Positions 25,227 through 33,210 of a stretch of DNA of 64,000 nucleotides are shown one piece after another (position 1 is the first letter of the stretch; each line of letters starts with the position of its first letter). The notes beneath the pieces are model-generated. The model was not told where the DNA came from. It did not search any database and saw nothing but the letters and a program-made list of their open reading frames with translations. The DNA comes from a virus. The translations under genes were made by a program, and so were the position numbers. The DNA lies in IMG/VR virus record IMGVR_UViG_3300035703_000012, positions 64,001 to 128,000 of that record, one strand, 5' to 3'.

Positions 25227-26452
25227 TCGGGCTCGGCGTCGCGCTCGGCGTGGGCTTCGGCCTGACGCTGGGCCTGGTGCCGGGGCTGCACCTCGGCCTG
25301 CTGCTGAGCCTGCTGGCCACGGCCGCGTGGCACAGCGGCTTGCCGGCTCCTGCGATCGCGGCGTTCCTCGCCGCGGCCGCGGGCGTCGGGCTGTACACCA
25401 AGCGTTTGAGCCTGGTGTACCACCCGGCCGCCGGAGCCGACAACCTGGCGTCGCTCGACCCCGCCATGCGCCTGGCCCTCTCGGGGCAAGGCCGTGCGGC
25501 CGTGCTGCTGGGGGTGTGGGCCACGGACTGGGCCTGCCTCGCCACCGGCGTGCTGCTCGCGGTGCTGGCACTCGCCAGCCTCGTGGGCTTCCCGCTGGTG
25601 CAAGGCGCCCAGGCCGTGCTCGCGCCGCTGGGCTTCACCATGTTGCTCGTGTGGGTGGCGCTCACGTGGCACCACGCGCGCAACAAGGCGGCGACGGCCT
25701 TCGGGCTGCTGGCGGCCGGCCTGTTCGGCTACCTGGTGCTGCACCACCCCGGTCTACGGGGCAACGCGCACCAGCTGGCCCCCATCCTCACGGGCTTCTT
25801 CGCCCTGCCCGCAGCCGTCATGCTGCTGCAGGCGGCGCCCGCCTCGCAGCCAGTTAGCACCCAGCCCGTGCAGGTCAACGCCGAGCTGGTGCCGCTGGGT
25901 CTCGGTCTGGGCGCCCTCACGGGCTTCCTGGCCGGCCTGGGGGCAGGCTCGCTCGCCTCGCTGGCCCAAAGCCAGACCGAGGGGGACGGCGACTATTTGG
26001 TGCTGGCGGCCAGTGCCGAGGCCATGAACGACTGGATGGCGCTCTTGCTGATGCTGTGGGTGGGCTTGGGCCGCTCCGGCGAGGCGATCGCGCTCGGCCA
26101 GTTCGTGCAGCCCGGGCAGACCGGCGCCATCGTCGGCACCGTCGCGGTGCTGGCGGCGAGCGCGTACCTGGCGCGTCGCTGGGTGCTGGCCATCCAGGAT
26201 CGCTACGCCAGCTTTGTCCAGGCCGTGCCCCGGCTGGTCTGGTTCGGCTTGATTCTTCTCTTCTCGCTGGGACAGCTGGCCCTCACGGGTCAGTTTGCCC
26301 TCGCGCTGGCGCTCACCCTCGCAGGCTTCTGCCTGGCGATGGGGCTGCGGCAGCTGCGCGTGCCCCAGCAGGTCAGCTTCGGAACGCTGGTCTTCCCGCT
26401 CTTCGTGCACCACCTCGGGCTCGTGCCCACCCTGAACGGCTGGATGTTCTAG
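25223..26452 (+). CDS. polytopic membrane protein resembling TctA/DUF112 permeases
   Basis: 409 aa with about 10-12 hydrophobic segments. The start GLGVALGVGFGLTLGLVPGLH carries the G...G...PG-H pattern found at the N-terminus of TctA-like permeases (COG1784 type). A second, similar segment, LGLGLGALTGFLAGLGAGSLAS near 230-250, suggests the two-fold internal repeat of that family. Family members move small organic acids; what this one moves is unknown. Large transporters are rare in phages. The GTG start overlaps the stop of the exported protein, so the two are probably made together. Confidence 0.8.
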   Translation: MIGLGVALGVGFGLTLGLVPGLHLGLLLSLLATAAWHSGLPAPAIAAFLAAAAGVGLYTKRLSLVYHPAAGADNLASLDPAMRLALSGQGRAAVLLGVWATDWACLATGVLLAVLALASLVGFPLVQGAQAVLAPLGFTMLLVWVALTWHHARNKAATAFGLLAAGLFGYLVLHHPGLRGNAHQLAPILTGFFALPAAVMLLQAAPASQPVSTQPVQVNAELVPLGLGLGALTGFLAGLGAGSLASLAQSQTEGDGDYLVLAASAEAMNDWMALLLMLWVGLGRSGEAIALGQFVQPGQTGAIVGTVAVLAASAYLARRWVLAIQDRYASFVQAVPRLVWFGLILLFSLGQLALTGQFALALALTLAGFCLAMGLRQLRVPQQVSFGTLVFPLFVHHLGLVPTLNGWMF

Positions 26453-26493
26453 TCCCTCGCGAAGCCCGTTGGGCTTACAAGGAGGACAGACCA

Positions 26494-26892
26494 TTGCCCG
26501 GTTCAACCCCGCACGAAGTGCCTTTAACGATGACCAACTTCCAGAGCCTGCGCGTCGAATGTCTGGCGCGGTTCTGGCAGGAACCCACCCGCACACTCGA
26601 CCCGCAGGAGTTCAAGGTCGTGTGCCGCCTGTTTGCGCTCGCCGCCCGCGAGCACATCCTCGGCCCGCACTACCAGGGTCCCACCTCCAAGTCGGGACAC
26701 CGCGACTGGCGCGACAACGAGGGCCTCGTGATCATCAACCGCGACCTGGAAGAGCTCCCGGTGGAGCTGCCCAAGTGGCTGATGCTCGCGTCCTGGCTCA
26801 CGCCGGAGTCCGCCGTCTCGCACTGCCCCGACCTCGTCGATCGGATCGTCCGGCTTGCCCTGACGAACGAGCTGCATTCCCACCCCGTCTAG
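26494..26892 (+). CDS. unknown protein
   Basis: 132 aa, no recognised family. TTG 26494 is preceded by AAGGAGGAC at 9 bases; ATG 26530 is the alternative but has no ribosome site. It has one Trp-rich helical region near the N-terminus and a DWRDNEGLVIINRDLEELP segment in the middle. Confidence 0.72.
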   Translation: MPGSTPHEVPLTMTNFQSLRVECLARFWQEPTRTLDPQEFKVVCRLFALAAREHILGPHYQGPTSKSGHRDWRDNEGLVIINRDLEELPVELPKWLMLASWLTPESAVSHCPDLVDRIVRLALTNELHSHPV

Positions 26893-26912
26893 TCTCAAGG
26901 AGTTTTTCACCC

Positions 26913-27326
26913 ATGCGTTTCACCGGCACCGTCATCTCCCACCCCACCCGCTTCGACAACGGCGCAGGCGCCTGCCTGGTCCGCCTCACGCGCCAGGACG
27001 ACGCCCCCCTCGGCGAGTCCGTCGTCGTCAACCTCAAGGGCTCCAAGGAGGTCTTCGACCGCCTGACGGACGCCGGCATCGGCAAGGCCGCCCGCATCGC
27101 CTTCGAGGCCGACGGCTGGATCCTCCACCAGCCGGGCGTCGACCGGGTGCTGCCCGCCCGCGGCAGCTACAGCGAGACCCTCATCCACCGGCTCGACAGC
27201 CTCAAGCCCGAGAGCATCGAGGTGCTCGCCTGGGTCAAGCGCGGCAACAGCCTCAGCGAGGCCGCCGAGGGGCTCATCGAGAAGGCCATGTCGGCCTTCT
27301 CCCGCAAGCACCAGGTCGAGGCCTGA
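26913..27326 (+). CDS. unknown protein
   Basis: 137 aa. The N-terminal half (FTGTVISHPTRFDNGAG.., VVVNLKG) is beta-rich; the C-terminal half is helical with a Lys/Arg-rich region. ATG 26913 follows CAAGGAG. No family recognised. Confidence 0.75.
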   Translation: MRFTGTVISHPTRFDNGAGACLVRLTRQDDAPLGESVVVNLKGSKEVFDRLTDAGIGKAARIAFEADGWILHQPGVDRVLPARGSYSETLIHRLDSLKPESIEVLAWVKRGNSLSEAAEGLIEKAMSAFSRKHQVEA

Positions 27327-27329
27327 ACC

Positions 27330-27465
27330 CCAACCACCCACCCCCGCCGCAAATCCTGCGCCCGGGGGTGGGTGCTATCGCCTGGGCGCACATGCCCCTC
27401 CTGCATGCCTCAGTGGCTCAGGAGGGCCTTTGTTTTGCCTCGCAGGTATCCCAGGACCTCCAGGC
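27330..27465 (+). terminator. two terminator-like hairpins
   Basis: CACCCACCCCCG / CGGGGGTGGGTG (about 27336-27374), then CCCTCCTG..CAGGAGGG followed by CCTTTGTTTT (about 27393-27436). Confidence 0.6.
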
Positions 27466-27538
27466 CCCCAGAGACCCCTTGCCGGGCCTCTCAGCGCCGG
27501 AATCCTGGAAAGCCTCATCCCAACGAAAGGAGCACCCC

Positions 27539-27850
27539 ATGACCGAGCTTGAAATCCAGCAGGACCTGGCCTTCGAGAGCCTGCTCACCGCAAGCTGCGC
27601 GCTCGACGACTGGCTCAAGGTCCACCCCGAAGAGGAGAGGCTCGCCGAGGCCAGCTTCTACCTCGAACACGGCCGCATGGCCCTGGTCCGCACCGTCCGC
27701 GACCTGCACCCCTCGGTGGACTGCCTCGAGCGGGCCATCGAGCAGCTGGCCAGCCTGCGCCAGCTGCAGGTGCCCGGCACCCCGCTGCACACCCAGCTGG
27801 GCGTCGTCCGCGAGCTCTGCCGCGACGCGCTGGGCCCGCTCAAGGGCTGA
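27539..27850 (+). CDS. small helical unknown protein
   Basis: 103 aa, acidic and almost wholly helical, likely a helical bundle. ATG 27539 follows AAAGGAG and is followed by a strong terminator. Function unknown. Confidence 0.75.
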   Translation: MTELEIQQDLAFESLLTASCALDDWLKVHPEEERLAEASFYLEHGRMALVRTVRDLHPSVDCLERAIEQLASLRQLQVPGTPLHTQLGVVRELCRDALGPLKG

Positions 27851-27874
27851 AAACCCAGTTTTGGGCCAAAACCG

Positions 27875-27919
27875 CCCGTCCTCGTCAGGCACCTGTCTGG
27901 CGGGGACGGGGTCCTTTTT
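27875..27919 (+). terminator. Rho-independent terminator with 14-bp stem
   Basis: CCCGTCCTCGTCAG (27875-27888) pairs with CTGGCGGGGACGGG (27897-27910) using three G-U pairs; TTTTT follows at 27914. Confidence 0.85.
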
Positions 27920-28310
27920 CCTCTCTTTTTGCCTTTATTTTCAAGCTGATACGGGCGTCTCAGGGGCCAAAAGCCACCAAAAACCCACCGGCGATATTTG
28001 GCCGTTTTTGCCACTTCTCAGGCGATGAGGGTTCAAAGTTGGGGCTCTAGCTCGCTCTAGCTCGAAAATGCCCAAAAAACACCCGATTCCTCTACACGCA
28101 GCGTGGGGAGGACGAATGTGCTCTTCGCGCGGGGCCGAAACCGGCGAAGAAGGCCTGGTGGTGCGCTCCAGCGGCGATGCCCAAAAAACGCTGCCCAATT
28201 ATGGGAGGAGAGGGGAGGAGAAGGTTTATATGTATAAGCTAAGTAAGTTTATACGGGCGCCAGGGTAGAGTCCCCATGTTCGAAAACAACCCCGGGGTCT
28301 GGAGGTCGCC
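27920..28310. other. gene-free stretch with direct and inverted repeats
   Basis: No convincing gene. It holds a 10-bp tandem direct repeat GCTCTAGCTC at 28044 and 28054, and the motif ATGCCCAAAAAAC at 28068 and 28178 (also at 30261). An AT-rich island carries GTATAA..TTATAC arms (28232-28254). The island is a likely promoter or binding region for the small gene pair that follows. Confidence 0.4.
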
Positions 28311-28532
28311 GTGACGCCTGACGAGAGTTACCAGCTGGAGAGCCTCAAGCTGCAGGTGGCGCACCTGGAGATGCGGCTCAACGAGATGACGCTGCGGGTC
28401 TCGCGGGACCAGCTCGAGACGCACCGGGCCCTGAAGCTGCTGCACGAGATGGTGGCGAAGCTCAGCGCGTTCATACCGGGCTACGCGAAGTTCAAGGGGC
28501 CGACCAAGGCCAAGGCGCCGGCGACGCCGTGA
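28311..28532 (+). CDS. small coiled-coil protein, tandem paralogue 1
   Basis: 73 aa. A heptad-like leucine pattern (LESLKLQVAHLEMRLNEM) indicates a coiled coil. It is similar to the next gene from residue 1, so the two are a tandem duplication. GTG 28311 follows GGAGG. Overlaps the next start as GTGA. Confidence 0.72.
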   Translation: MTPDESYQLESLKLQVAHLEMRLNEMTLRVSRDQLETHRALKLLHEMVAKLSAFIPGYAKFKGPTKAKAPATP

Positions 28533-28726
28533 CGCCCGAGGAAACTCAGCGCCTCAAGGAGCTGGAGCTGGTGGTCGCCCGCCTGGAGGCCAGGCTCACG
28601 GAGCTGAACCTGGAGTTCCACAGCCACCGGGTACAGACGGTCTACGCGCTGGTGACGGTGCGAGAGGCCGCCGAAGCCGTGAGCAGCTACTTGCGAGACA
28701 AGTTCGGGATCCGGCGGGCTTCTTAA
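28529..28726 (+). CDS. small coiled-coil protein, tandem paralogue 2
   Basis: 65 aa, begins MTPEETQRLKELELVVARLE, parallel to MTPDESYQLESLKLQVAHLE of the previous gene. GTG start overlaps the upstream stop. The pair could form a heterodimer. Function unknown. Confidence 0.72.
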   Translation: MTPEETQRLKELELVVARLEARLTELNLEFHSHRVQTVYALVTVREAAEAVSSYLRDKFGIRRAS

Positions 28727-28728
28727 GC

Positions 28729-28753
28729 AAAAAAAAGCGTCACGAAGTGACGC
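28729..28753. terminator. terminator shared by convergent genes
   Basis: GCGTCAC-GAA-GTGACGC with an A8 run on the left: on the minus strand this is a stem followed by T8, an ideal terminator for the leftward polymerase gene. Confidence 0.85.
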
Positions 28754-28769
28754 CTGCGTCAGCCGGGGC

Positions 28770-30158
28770 TCAGGCCAGGGGCTTTTCCTCGAGCGTCAGC
28801 CCTTCGATCCCCAGGGCCGTGACCACCCGGTCGAACAGCGCCTGGGGGATGGCGCCCCGTGTAACGAGGCCGTCGTGCTCGTTGCCCTGGAGCTGGAAGC
28901 CCGCAAGGTCCGCCCCGAGCTCCAGGCCCTGGATGACGGCCCGCTCGAGCCCCTGCAAGCGGTGACAAGCCAGCCTGCGCAGACACCCGTGCCGGCTGCG
29001 GGCGTAGTCCGCCTCGAAGTAGTAGCGCGCCTGGCAGGCGTTGCGCACGAAGCGGCCCTGGCGCGTGCGGACAGCCGAATCCAGCTGCCCCTCCAGGTGC
29101 CTGTACCAGGCGTGCAATACCGCGCGCAGCGGCTGCGTCACGGCCGTGAAGTCCTGCTGGACCGCCTCGAGGTCGTCCCCGGCCAGATTTTCTGCCGCCA
29201 GAATGCCCCGGATGCTGTGGCCGTTCACGCGTGCGCCCATCAGGAGGCTGTACAGCAGGTCCTTCCAGCAGCCCACCGACACCCCCAGGGCCGCCGCACA
29301 CAGGCGCTTGCCGTCGGGCTCGGCCAGGTAGTCCTCGAGCCAGCCCGTGTCCACCTGCAGGCCCTGCGCCTCCGCCAGCCGGAGCTCGTGGCGCAGACAC
29401 ACCAGCTGAGCGTTGCGCAAATCGTAGTTGCGCACCCCGGGCACACCCCGGTAGGCCGCCGCCTTCATGGCCCGCGAAGCCGTCTGCAAGCCTCCGCCCC
29501 GCTGGAAAAGCCGCCCCGTGGTCGCCACCTCGTAGGCCGGCACGTACACCCCGAAGGTGTCATCCGTCGCCTCAAACCCCTGCCGGGCCACCGCCAACAA
29601 GCACAGCTGGTCCTGGCGGTAGCGGGCCTGACCTCCCGCTGCCTCACGCCGTGACGCCTGCAGGGCCTGCATCGCCGCATGGTTCACGACCGTGCCGCGG
29701 TAGCTTGTAAGCACCCGCAGGGTCGCTTCAGGCAGCTTGTTTCGCTGCATGTCATAGCGCCCACTTTGTTCCACTGTGGCTGCGCTACCCTGAAACAGAT
29801 CCACCAGGCCCGCCTGCTGCAAGGCCGCCAGCCCCTCGGGCAGACCCGCCAGCAGCGCCTCCCACCAGCACCCTGACACCCGAAAGCGCCGGCTCAAACC
29901 CTGCGACACCGCATGGGGCTGCACCTCCAGCCAGCCTGCCTCGACCAGCCGCGACAGCCGCAGCTTGCGCCCGAAGTGCTGCCGCACCCAGGCCTGACCC
30001 AACGGCACCCAGCCCTCGCCGTAGGCCTGGCACAGCTGCGAGCCCACCACATGCCGCAGCACCTGCGCCTCGGCCTTGTCGAGCCCCGCAACCCAGGCGC
30101 TGACCGCATCGTACACCGCCCGAGGGACCGAGAGCCGCTTGAGCAGATAACCTGCCAA
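28770..30158 (-). CDS. palm-domain polymerase of the PolA / T7-RNAP superfamily type
   Basis: 462 aa. Three motifs appear in the right order and spacing: A at NYDLRNAQL (D246), B at CWKDLLYSLLMGA (K299) and C at NEHDGLV (H428-D429). In family A DNA polymerases and single-subunit RNA polymerases these are the metal-binding Asp, the fingers-helix Lys and the second metal-binding Asp. The GRLFQRGGGLQTASRA segment before motif A also fits the family. There is no 3'-5' exonuclease domain, and the enzyme is much shorter than PolA or T7 RNAP. DNA- versus RNA-polymerase activity cannot be told from sequence. Start TTG 30158 has GGGAGGA at ideal spacing; TTG 30182 is also in frame. Alone on the minus strand, divergent from the transglycosylase. 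Confidence 0.7.
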   Translation of the reverse strand: MAGYLLKRLSVPRAVYDAVSAWVAGLDKAEAQVLRHVVGSQLCQAYGEGWVPLGQAWVRQHFGRKLRLSRLVEAGWLEVQPHAVSQGLSRRFRVSGCWWEALLAGLPEGLAALQQAGLVDLFQGSAATVEQSGRYDMQRNKLPEATLRVLTSYRGTVVNHAAMQALQASRREAAGGQARYRQDQLCLLAVARQGFEATDDTFGVYVPAYEVATTGRLFQRGGGLQTASRAMKAAAYRGVPGVRNYDLRNAQLVCLRHELRLAEAQGLQVDTGWLEDYLAEPDGKRLCAAALGVSVGCWKDLLYSLLMGARVNGHSIRGILAAENLAGDDLEAVQQDFTAVTQPLRAVLHAWYRHLEGQLDSAVRTRQGRFVRNACQARYYFEADYARSRHGCLRRLACHRLQGLERAVIQGLELGADLAGFQLQGNEHDGLVTRGAIPQALFDRVVTALGIEGLTLEEKPLA

Positions 30159-30391
30159 CTTTTGTCCTCCCTCAGCGGACAAAGCCTTTCAAAAACCACA
30201 CCATCAAACACCTTGAATTTGCGTTTTTTCTGTGCTAGAAAAGACCCTATTCTACAATAAATGCCCAAAAAACACCCCGGGAGCGATGCCCTCGTGCGCG
30301 ACCTCTGCGGGGCTTTTCAGGGGCGTTTGCCGCAACCCCTTGTGGCACCTGCTTCTGGACCCACTTCCCCTCCAACACCTCAGGAGGTCTC
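30159..30391. promoter_or_regulatory. AT-rich divergent promoter region
   Basis: Lies between the leftward polymerase and the rightward transglycosylase. It has a T-rich stretch (30220-30232) and a -10-like TACAAT at 30253-30258 on the + strand. ATGCCCAAAAAAC at 30261 repeats a motif from 28068. A short frame starting there has no ribosome site and is not called. Confidence 0.45.
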
Positions 30392-30886
30392 ATGCTTCCT
30401 TTCGACTGGCTGCTGGCCTTGAGCCTGAAGCCTACCCCTTCTTCGCTCCGGCCCCCGAAGCCGGTCCACCGCGCCCCCGTGCAGGCCGACGCCCACGCGG
30501 AGGTGCACGCTTACTTGCGCCTGGCCACCTCCAGGGCCACAGCCGACAAGCTGACGGCCCCGCTGGTGGCAGCCGCCCGCCGGCACAGGCTGCCGCCTGT
30601 GCTGGTGGCCCGTCTCGTCGTGCGCGAGTCCGGCGGCAACGCCAAGGCCGTCAACGGCTGGTGCGTCGGCCTCATGCAGGTGGACCGCCGGCTGTGGTTC
30701 AAGGCCAGCGAGCGCCCCTTCAGCGTGGGCGACAACCTCGAGGCGGGCTGCAGGCTGCTGGCCCGGCTCAAGCGCCGCTACCCCACCTGGGAGCAGGCGC
30801 TCACGGCCTACAACTTTGGCGAGAACCACCATGTGACGCGCAGGCTCGCCACCTCGCGCTACGCCCGGGCCATCCTGGCCCGCTGA
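30392..30886 (+). CDS. lytic transglycosylase (SLT fold)
   Basis: 164 aa. The catalytic Glu motif VVRESGGN (E79), the GLMQVDRRLW segment and the late AYNFGE motif are typical of soluble lytic transglycosylases, which cleave peptidoglycan between MurNAc and GlcNAc. In a phage it would serve entry or lysis. The N-terminus is weakly hydrophobic (FDWLLALSL), perhaps a signal or anchor. ATG 30392 follows CAGGAGG. Confidence 0.88.
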   Translation: MLPFDWLLALSLKPTPSSLRPPKPVHRAPVQADAHAEVHAYLRLATSRATADKLTAPLVAAARRHRLPPVLVARLVVRESGGNAKAVNGWCVGLMQVDRRLWFKASERPFSVGDNLEAGCRLLARLKRRYPTWEQALTAYNFGENHHVTRRLATSRYARAILAR

Positions 30887-30948
30887 AACCAGCCCACAAA
30901 GCCCCCGGAGGCTCTGCTTCACTGGAGCAGACCCCCGAGGACCCTTCC

Positions 30949-31161
30949 GTGAAAGTGACACGCTACGTGAGTGAAGTCTGCTACGAGCTGAACGTCGTCG
31001 GCCTGAACCTGACGGTGCGCAAGCCCGCGTTCGGCCCGGCGCTCGTGCAGCTGGAGATGCCGGGTCCCCACCAGACGCTCAACGAGAACGCCTTCGCCGC
31101 GTGGATGGAGGCCTTCCGAGAGGCCGAGCGCATCTTGCAGAGCGAGACCTACAGCCACTAA
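30949..31161 (+). CDS. small unknown protein
   Basis: 70 aa. GTG 30949 is preceded by GAGGA. A beta-rich N-terminal half is followed by one helix. Its stop lies at the edge of the tRNA-like fragment. No family recognised. Confidence 0.6.
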   Translation: MKVTRYVSEVCYELNVVGLNLTVRKPAFGPALVQLEMPGPHQTLNENAFAAWMEAFREAERILQSETYSH

Positions 31162-31169
31162 CTTGCGAC

Positions 31170-31212
31170 GCGAAGGTTCGCTCGCGCGGGTTCGACTCCC
31201 GCGGTGTCGCCT
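31170..31212 (+). other. tRNA 3'-half-like fragment
   Basis: GCGGG-TTCGACT-CCCGC forms a perfect T arm, preceded by GCGAA-GG-TTCGC, which looks like the variable arm of a class II (Ser/Leu type) tRNA, and followed by GGTGTCGCC. No matching complete 5' half was found. It may be a tRNA remnant or an attachment site copying a host tRNA 3' end. Confidence 0.3.
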
Positions 31213-31302
31213 GGGGAAGCGCGTCCGGAATTAGTGGGCCGGACCTGCTCGCAAGGACCCTTCACGACGGGGTCTCCCCTTCCTTTTTTGCCTGGAGCCG
31301 TT

Positions 31303-31575
31303 ATGCACCACGACTTCTGCCTCGACACCCCCACGCCCACCAGCTGGCTGCTCTTCGTGCCGACGCGCGCCCCCGAGGGCGGCTTCCACGCCCGGGTGCG
31401 GCTCTGCCACGACACCGAGGAGGTCTTCGCCCTGTGCGCGGACGCCGACGGCACCTGGCTCAAGCACTTCGTCGACATCGAGAGCTACATCGACTGGCTC
31501 GACGGCATCGCCGCGGGCCCTGTGCGCAGCCTGCCGCGCGAGCAGCCCTTGCCCCGCCAGGACGGTGTGGCATGA
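31303..31575 (+). CDS. unknown protein
   Basis: 90 aa. ATG 31303 with a weak GGAG upstream. Its stop overlaps ATG 31572 of the next gene. No family recognised. Confidence 0.7.
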   Translation: MHHDFCLDTPTPTSWLLFVPTRAPEGGFHARVRLCHDTEEVFALCADADGTWLKHFVDIESYIDWLDGIAAGPVRSLPREQPLPRQDGVA

Positions 31576-32147
31576 AGCCGCTCGACGAGCGCACGAGCCC
31601 TTACTGGACGCACTTCGTCGCGCACACCCGCGACCGGTGGCGCAGCCACTTCGGCACGGCACCGCTGCAGCTCCAGGCCATGCGCGCGCAGCGCCGCAGC
31701 GGGGGTATCTCGCGGCCCGTGGTGCGCCACCACCTGGTGGGCCCTCACGGCCCTCTCGGCTACATCGAGTGTGCCCCGGATGAGCCAGTGCCAGCCGAGG
31801 CCCACGCGCTCGCGCTGCAGGAAGCCCCTATGCTCGTCAACGTGCTGGCGCAGCGCTTCTTGCTGCCGCCTGAGGCTTCTTGGGACGGGGCCTTTCCTGA
31901 CCTGCGTCTGCTTGAAGAGCGCTATCAGCAGGCTTTCAACATGCTGGGAAAGTGCGGCCTGCGGCCTTACCACCGCCAGGTCCGCTGCATGCACACAGAC
32001 CCCAGCGGCACGCCCCGGGTGCTCTGGACCTTCCGTCGTGAGATTCGCTACATCACGCTGCTGAACGCCGGCCAGGACATCTGCACGCTCATCACGCTCT
32101 GGCAGCAGGCCTGCGAGGCTCACTTCCAGGAGGTGCTGGGTGCTTGA
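31572..32147 (+). CDS. unknown protein
   Basis: 191 aa, ATGA-coupled to the previous gene. It has a Trp/Tyr-rich N-terminus (SPYWTHFVAHTRDRW) and a strand-rich C-terminal part (VLWTFRREIRYITLL). No family recognised. Its end overlaps GTG 32140. Confidence 0.75.
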   Translation: MKPLDERTSPYWTHFVAHTRDRWRSHFGTAPLQLQAMRAQRRSGGISRPVVRHHLVGPHGPLGYIECAPDEPVPAEAHALALQEAPMLVNVLAQRFLLPPEASWDGAFPDLRLLEERYQQAFNMLGKCGLRPYHRQVRCMHTDPSGTPRVLWTFRREIRYITLLNAGQDICTLITLWQQACEAHFQEVLGA

Positions 32148-32724
32148 ACACACGAAGAAAGCCACGCCCATGCTCGAGCACGGTTACCGCACATGCGCGC
32201 AGTGTTACCAGGCGAAACGCCGCGAAAAGTTCGTCTTCAAGCGCGGCCAGCGGCCTGTTTGCAAGACCTGCGTGGCGTCCCTCAAGGTCAAGTCGTTCAC
32301 GGAGCGGACATGTGAAAAGTGCGGCCAGACCAAGTCGGCGGCCGAACACTTCCGCGTCTTGAGCTCAGGCGAGCGCTCCCGCTTTTGCATCCCCTGCCAG
32401 GACCTCGTCCAGTCCAACAAGGTGGACTTCACCAAGCGCGAGACACTCGCACCGCCCGAGAGCCCGCTGACCTTCGCCCTGAACCAGCTCGACCACCAGA
32501 CGCAGCTGCTGGCCACCCAGGCAGAGCAGCTGAAGGTTGCGCAGGCCCTGCTGGATGAGGGCCTGGATTCCAGCCTGGATGGCACCGTCATCCGGCTGCA
32601 CCAGCTGCTCAACGCCAAGAGCCATGAAGTGTTGCTGTACAAGGCCGAGGTGTACCGGCTGCGCGAGCAGCTCGAGTCGCTGCGGCGTTCGTTCAAGGCC
32701 CAGAAACAACCATCTGCCACCTGA
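32140..32724 (+). CDS. zinc-finger coiled-coil protein, paralogue 1
   Basis: 194 aa. Two CxxC pairs (CAQC..CKTC; CEKC..CIPC) form two tandem zinc modules in residues 15-90, followed by a long coiled coil with ESPLTFALNQLDHQTQLLA. The next gene shares the CxxC..CxxC module and the ESPL.FAL..L.HQ.QLLA segment, so the two are paralogues. The CxxC layout resembles phage endonuclease VII-like zinc sites, without evidence of activity. GTG 32140 is chosen for its AGGAGG site; ATG 32170 is the alternative. Confidence 0.78.
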   Translation: MLEHTKKATPMLEHGYRTCAQCYQAKRREKFVFKRGQRPVCKTCVASLKVKSFTERTCEKCGQTKSAAEHFRVLSSGERSRFCIPCQDLVQSNKVDFTKRETLAPPESPLTFALNQLDHQTQLLATQAEQLKVAQALLDEGLDSSLDGTVIRLHQLLNAKSHEVLLYKAEVYRLREQLESLRRSFKAQKQPSAT

Positions 32725-32741
32725 CGTCAAAGGAGAACCTC

Positions 32742-33197
32742 ATGACCACGACCCTTGCCACCCGGACCTGCCAGAAGTGCCAGAAGACCAAGTCGCTGGT
32801 GCACGCCTTCGCCCGCGTGGGGGTCGGCCGGCTGAAGACCTGCCGGGCCTGTTACGTGCACCCCAACCAGAAGCGGCCTTTTGTGTCGGCTGACGAGGCC
32901 GCCACGGCCCCCGCGCCGGCGGCCGTCAGCGCGCCGTCTGCCGAGGCGGCCGAGTCGCCTTTGGCCTTCGCGCTGCGCACGCTGGAGCATCAGAGCCAGC
33001 TGCTCGCGCAGCAGGCCAAGCAAATTGCCCTGTTGGAGTCCCGGCTCGAGACCAAGGGGAAGGACCTGGCCGTGTACCAGGATGAGATCGCGAAGCTGCG
33101 CGCCCAGCTGGCAATGATTCAGAGCACCAAGCGCTACGACCTGACGGAGCGCGACCGCAGCCTGCTGACCAAGTTCGGCTACCCGCTGCCTGCCTGA
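32742..33197 (+). CDS. zinc-finger coiled-coil protein, paralogue 2
   Basis: 151 aa. One CQKC..CRAC module, an Ala-rich linker, then the coiled coil ESPLAFALRTLEHQSQLLA shared with the preceding protein. ATG 32742 follows AAAGGAG. Probably works with or in place of paralogue 1; function unknown. Confidence 0.8.
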   Translation: MTTTLATRTCQKCQKTKSLVHAFARVGVGRLKTCRACYVHPNQKRPFVSADEAATAPAPAAVSAPSAEAAESPLAFALRTLEHQSQLLAQQAKQIALLESRLETKGKDLAVYQDEIAKLRAQLAMIQSTKRYDLTERDRSLLTKFGYPLPA

Positions 33198-33210
33198 AAG
33201 GAGCCCCTGC

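Noticed and set aside
25006-26596. Minus-strand frames opposite the membrane protein
   Set aside because: Composition is Arg/Pro/His shadow type, while the + frame encodes regular hydrophobic segments.
28068-28268. 66-codon frame beginning MPKKHP, and a similar start at 30261
   Set aside because: No ribosome site; the shared start is only the repeated ATGCCCAAAAAAC motif and the proteins diverge at once.
31140-31212. Complete tRNA gene
   Set aside because: The best 5' acceptor candidate has a G-G mismatch and too few bases remain for a D arm and anticodon arm.
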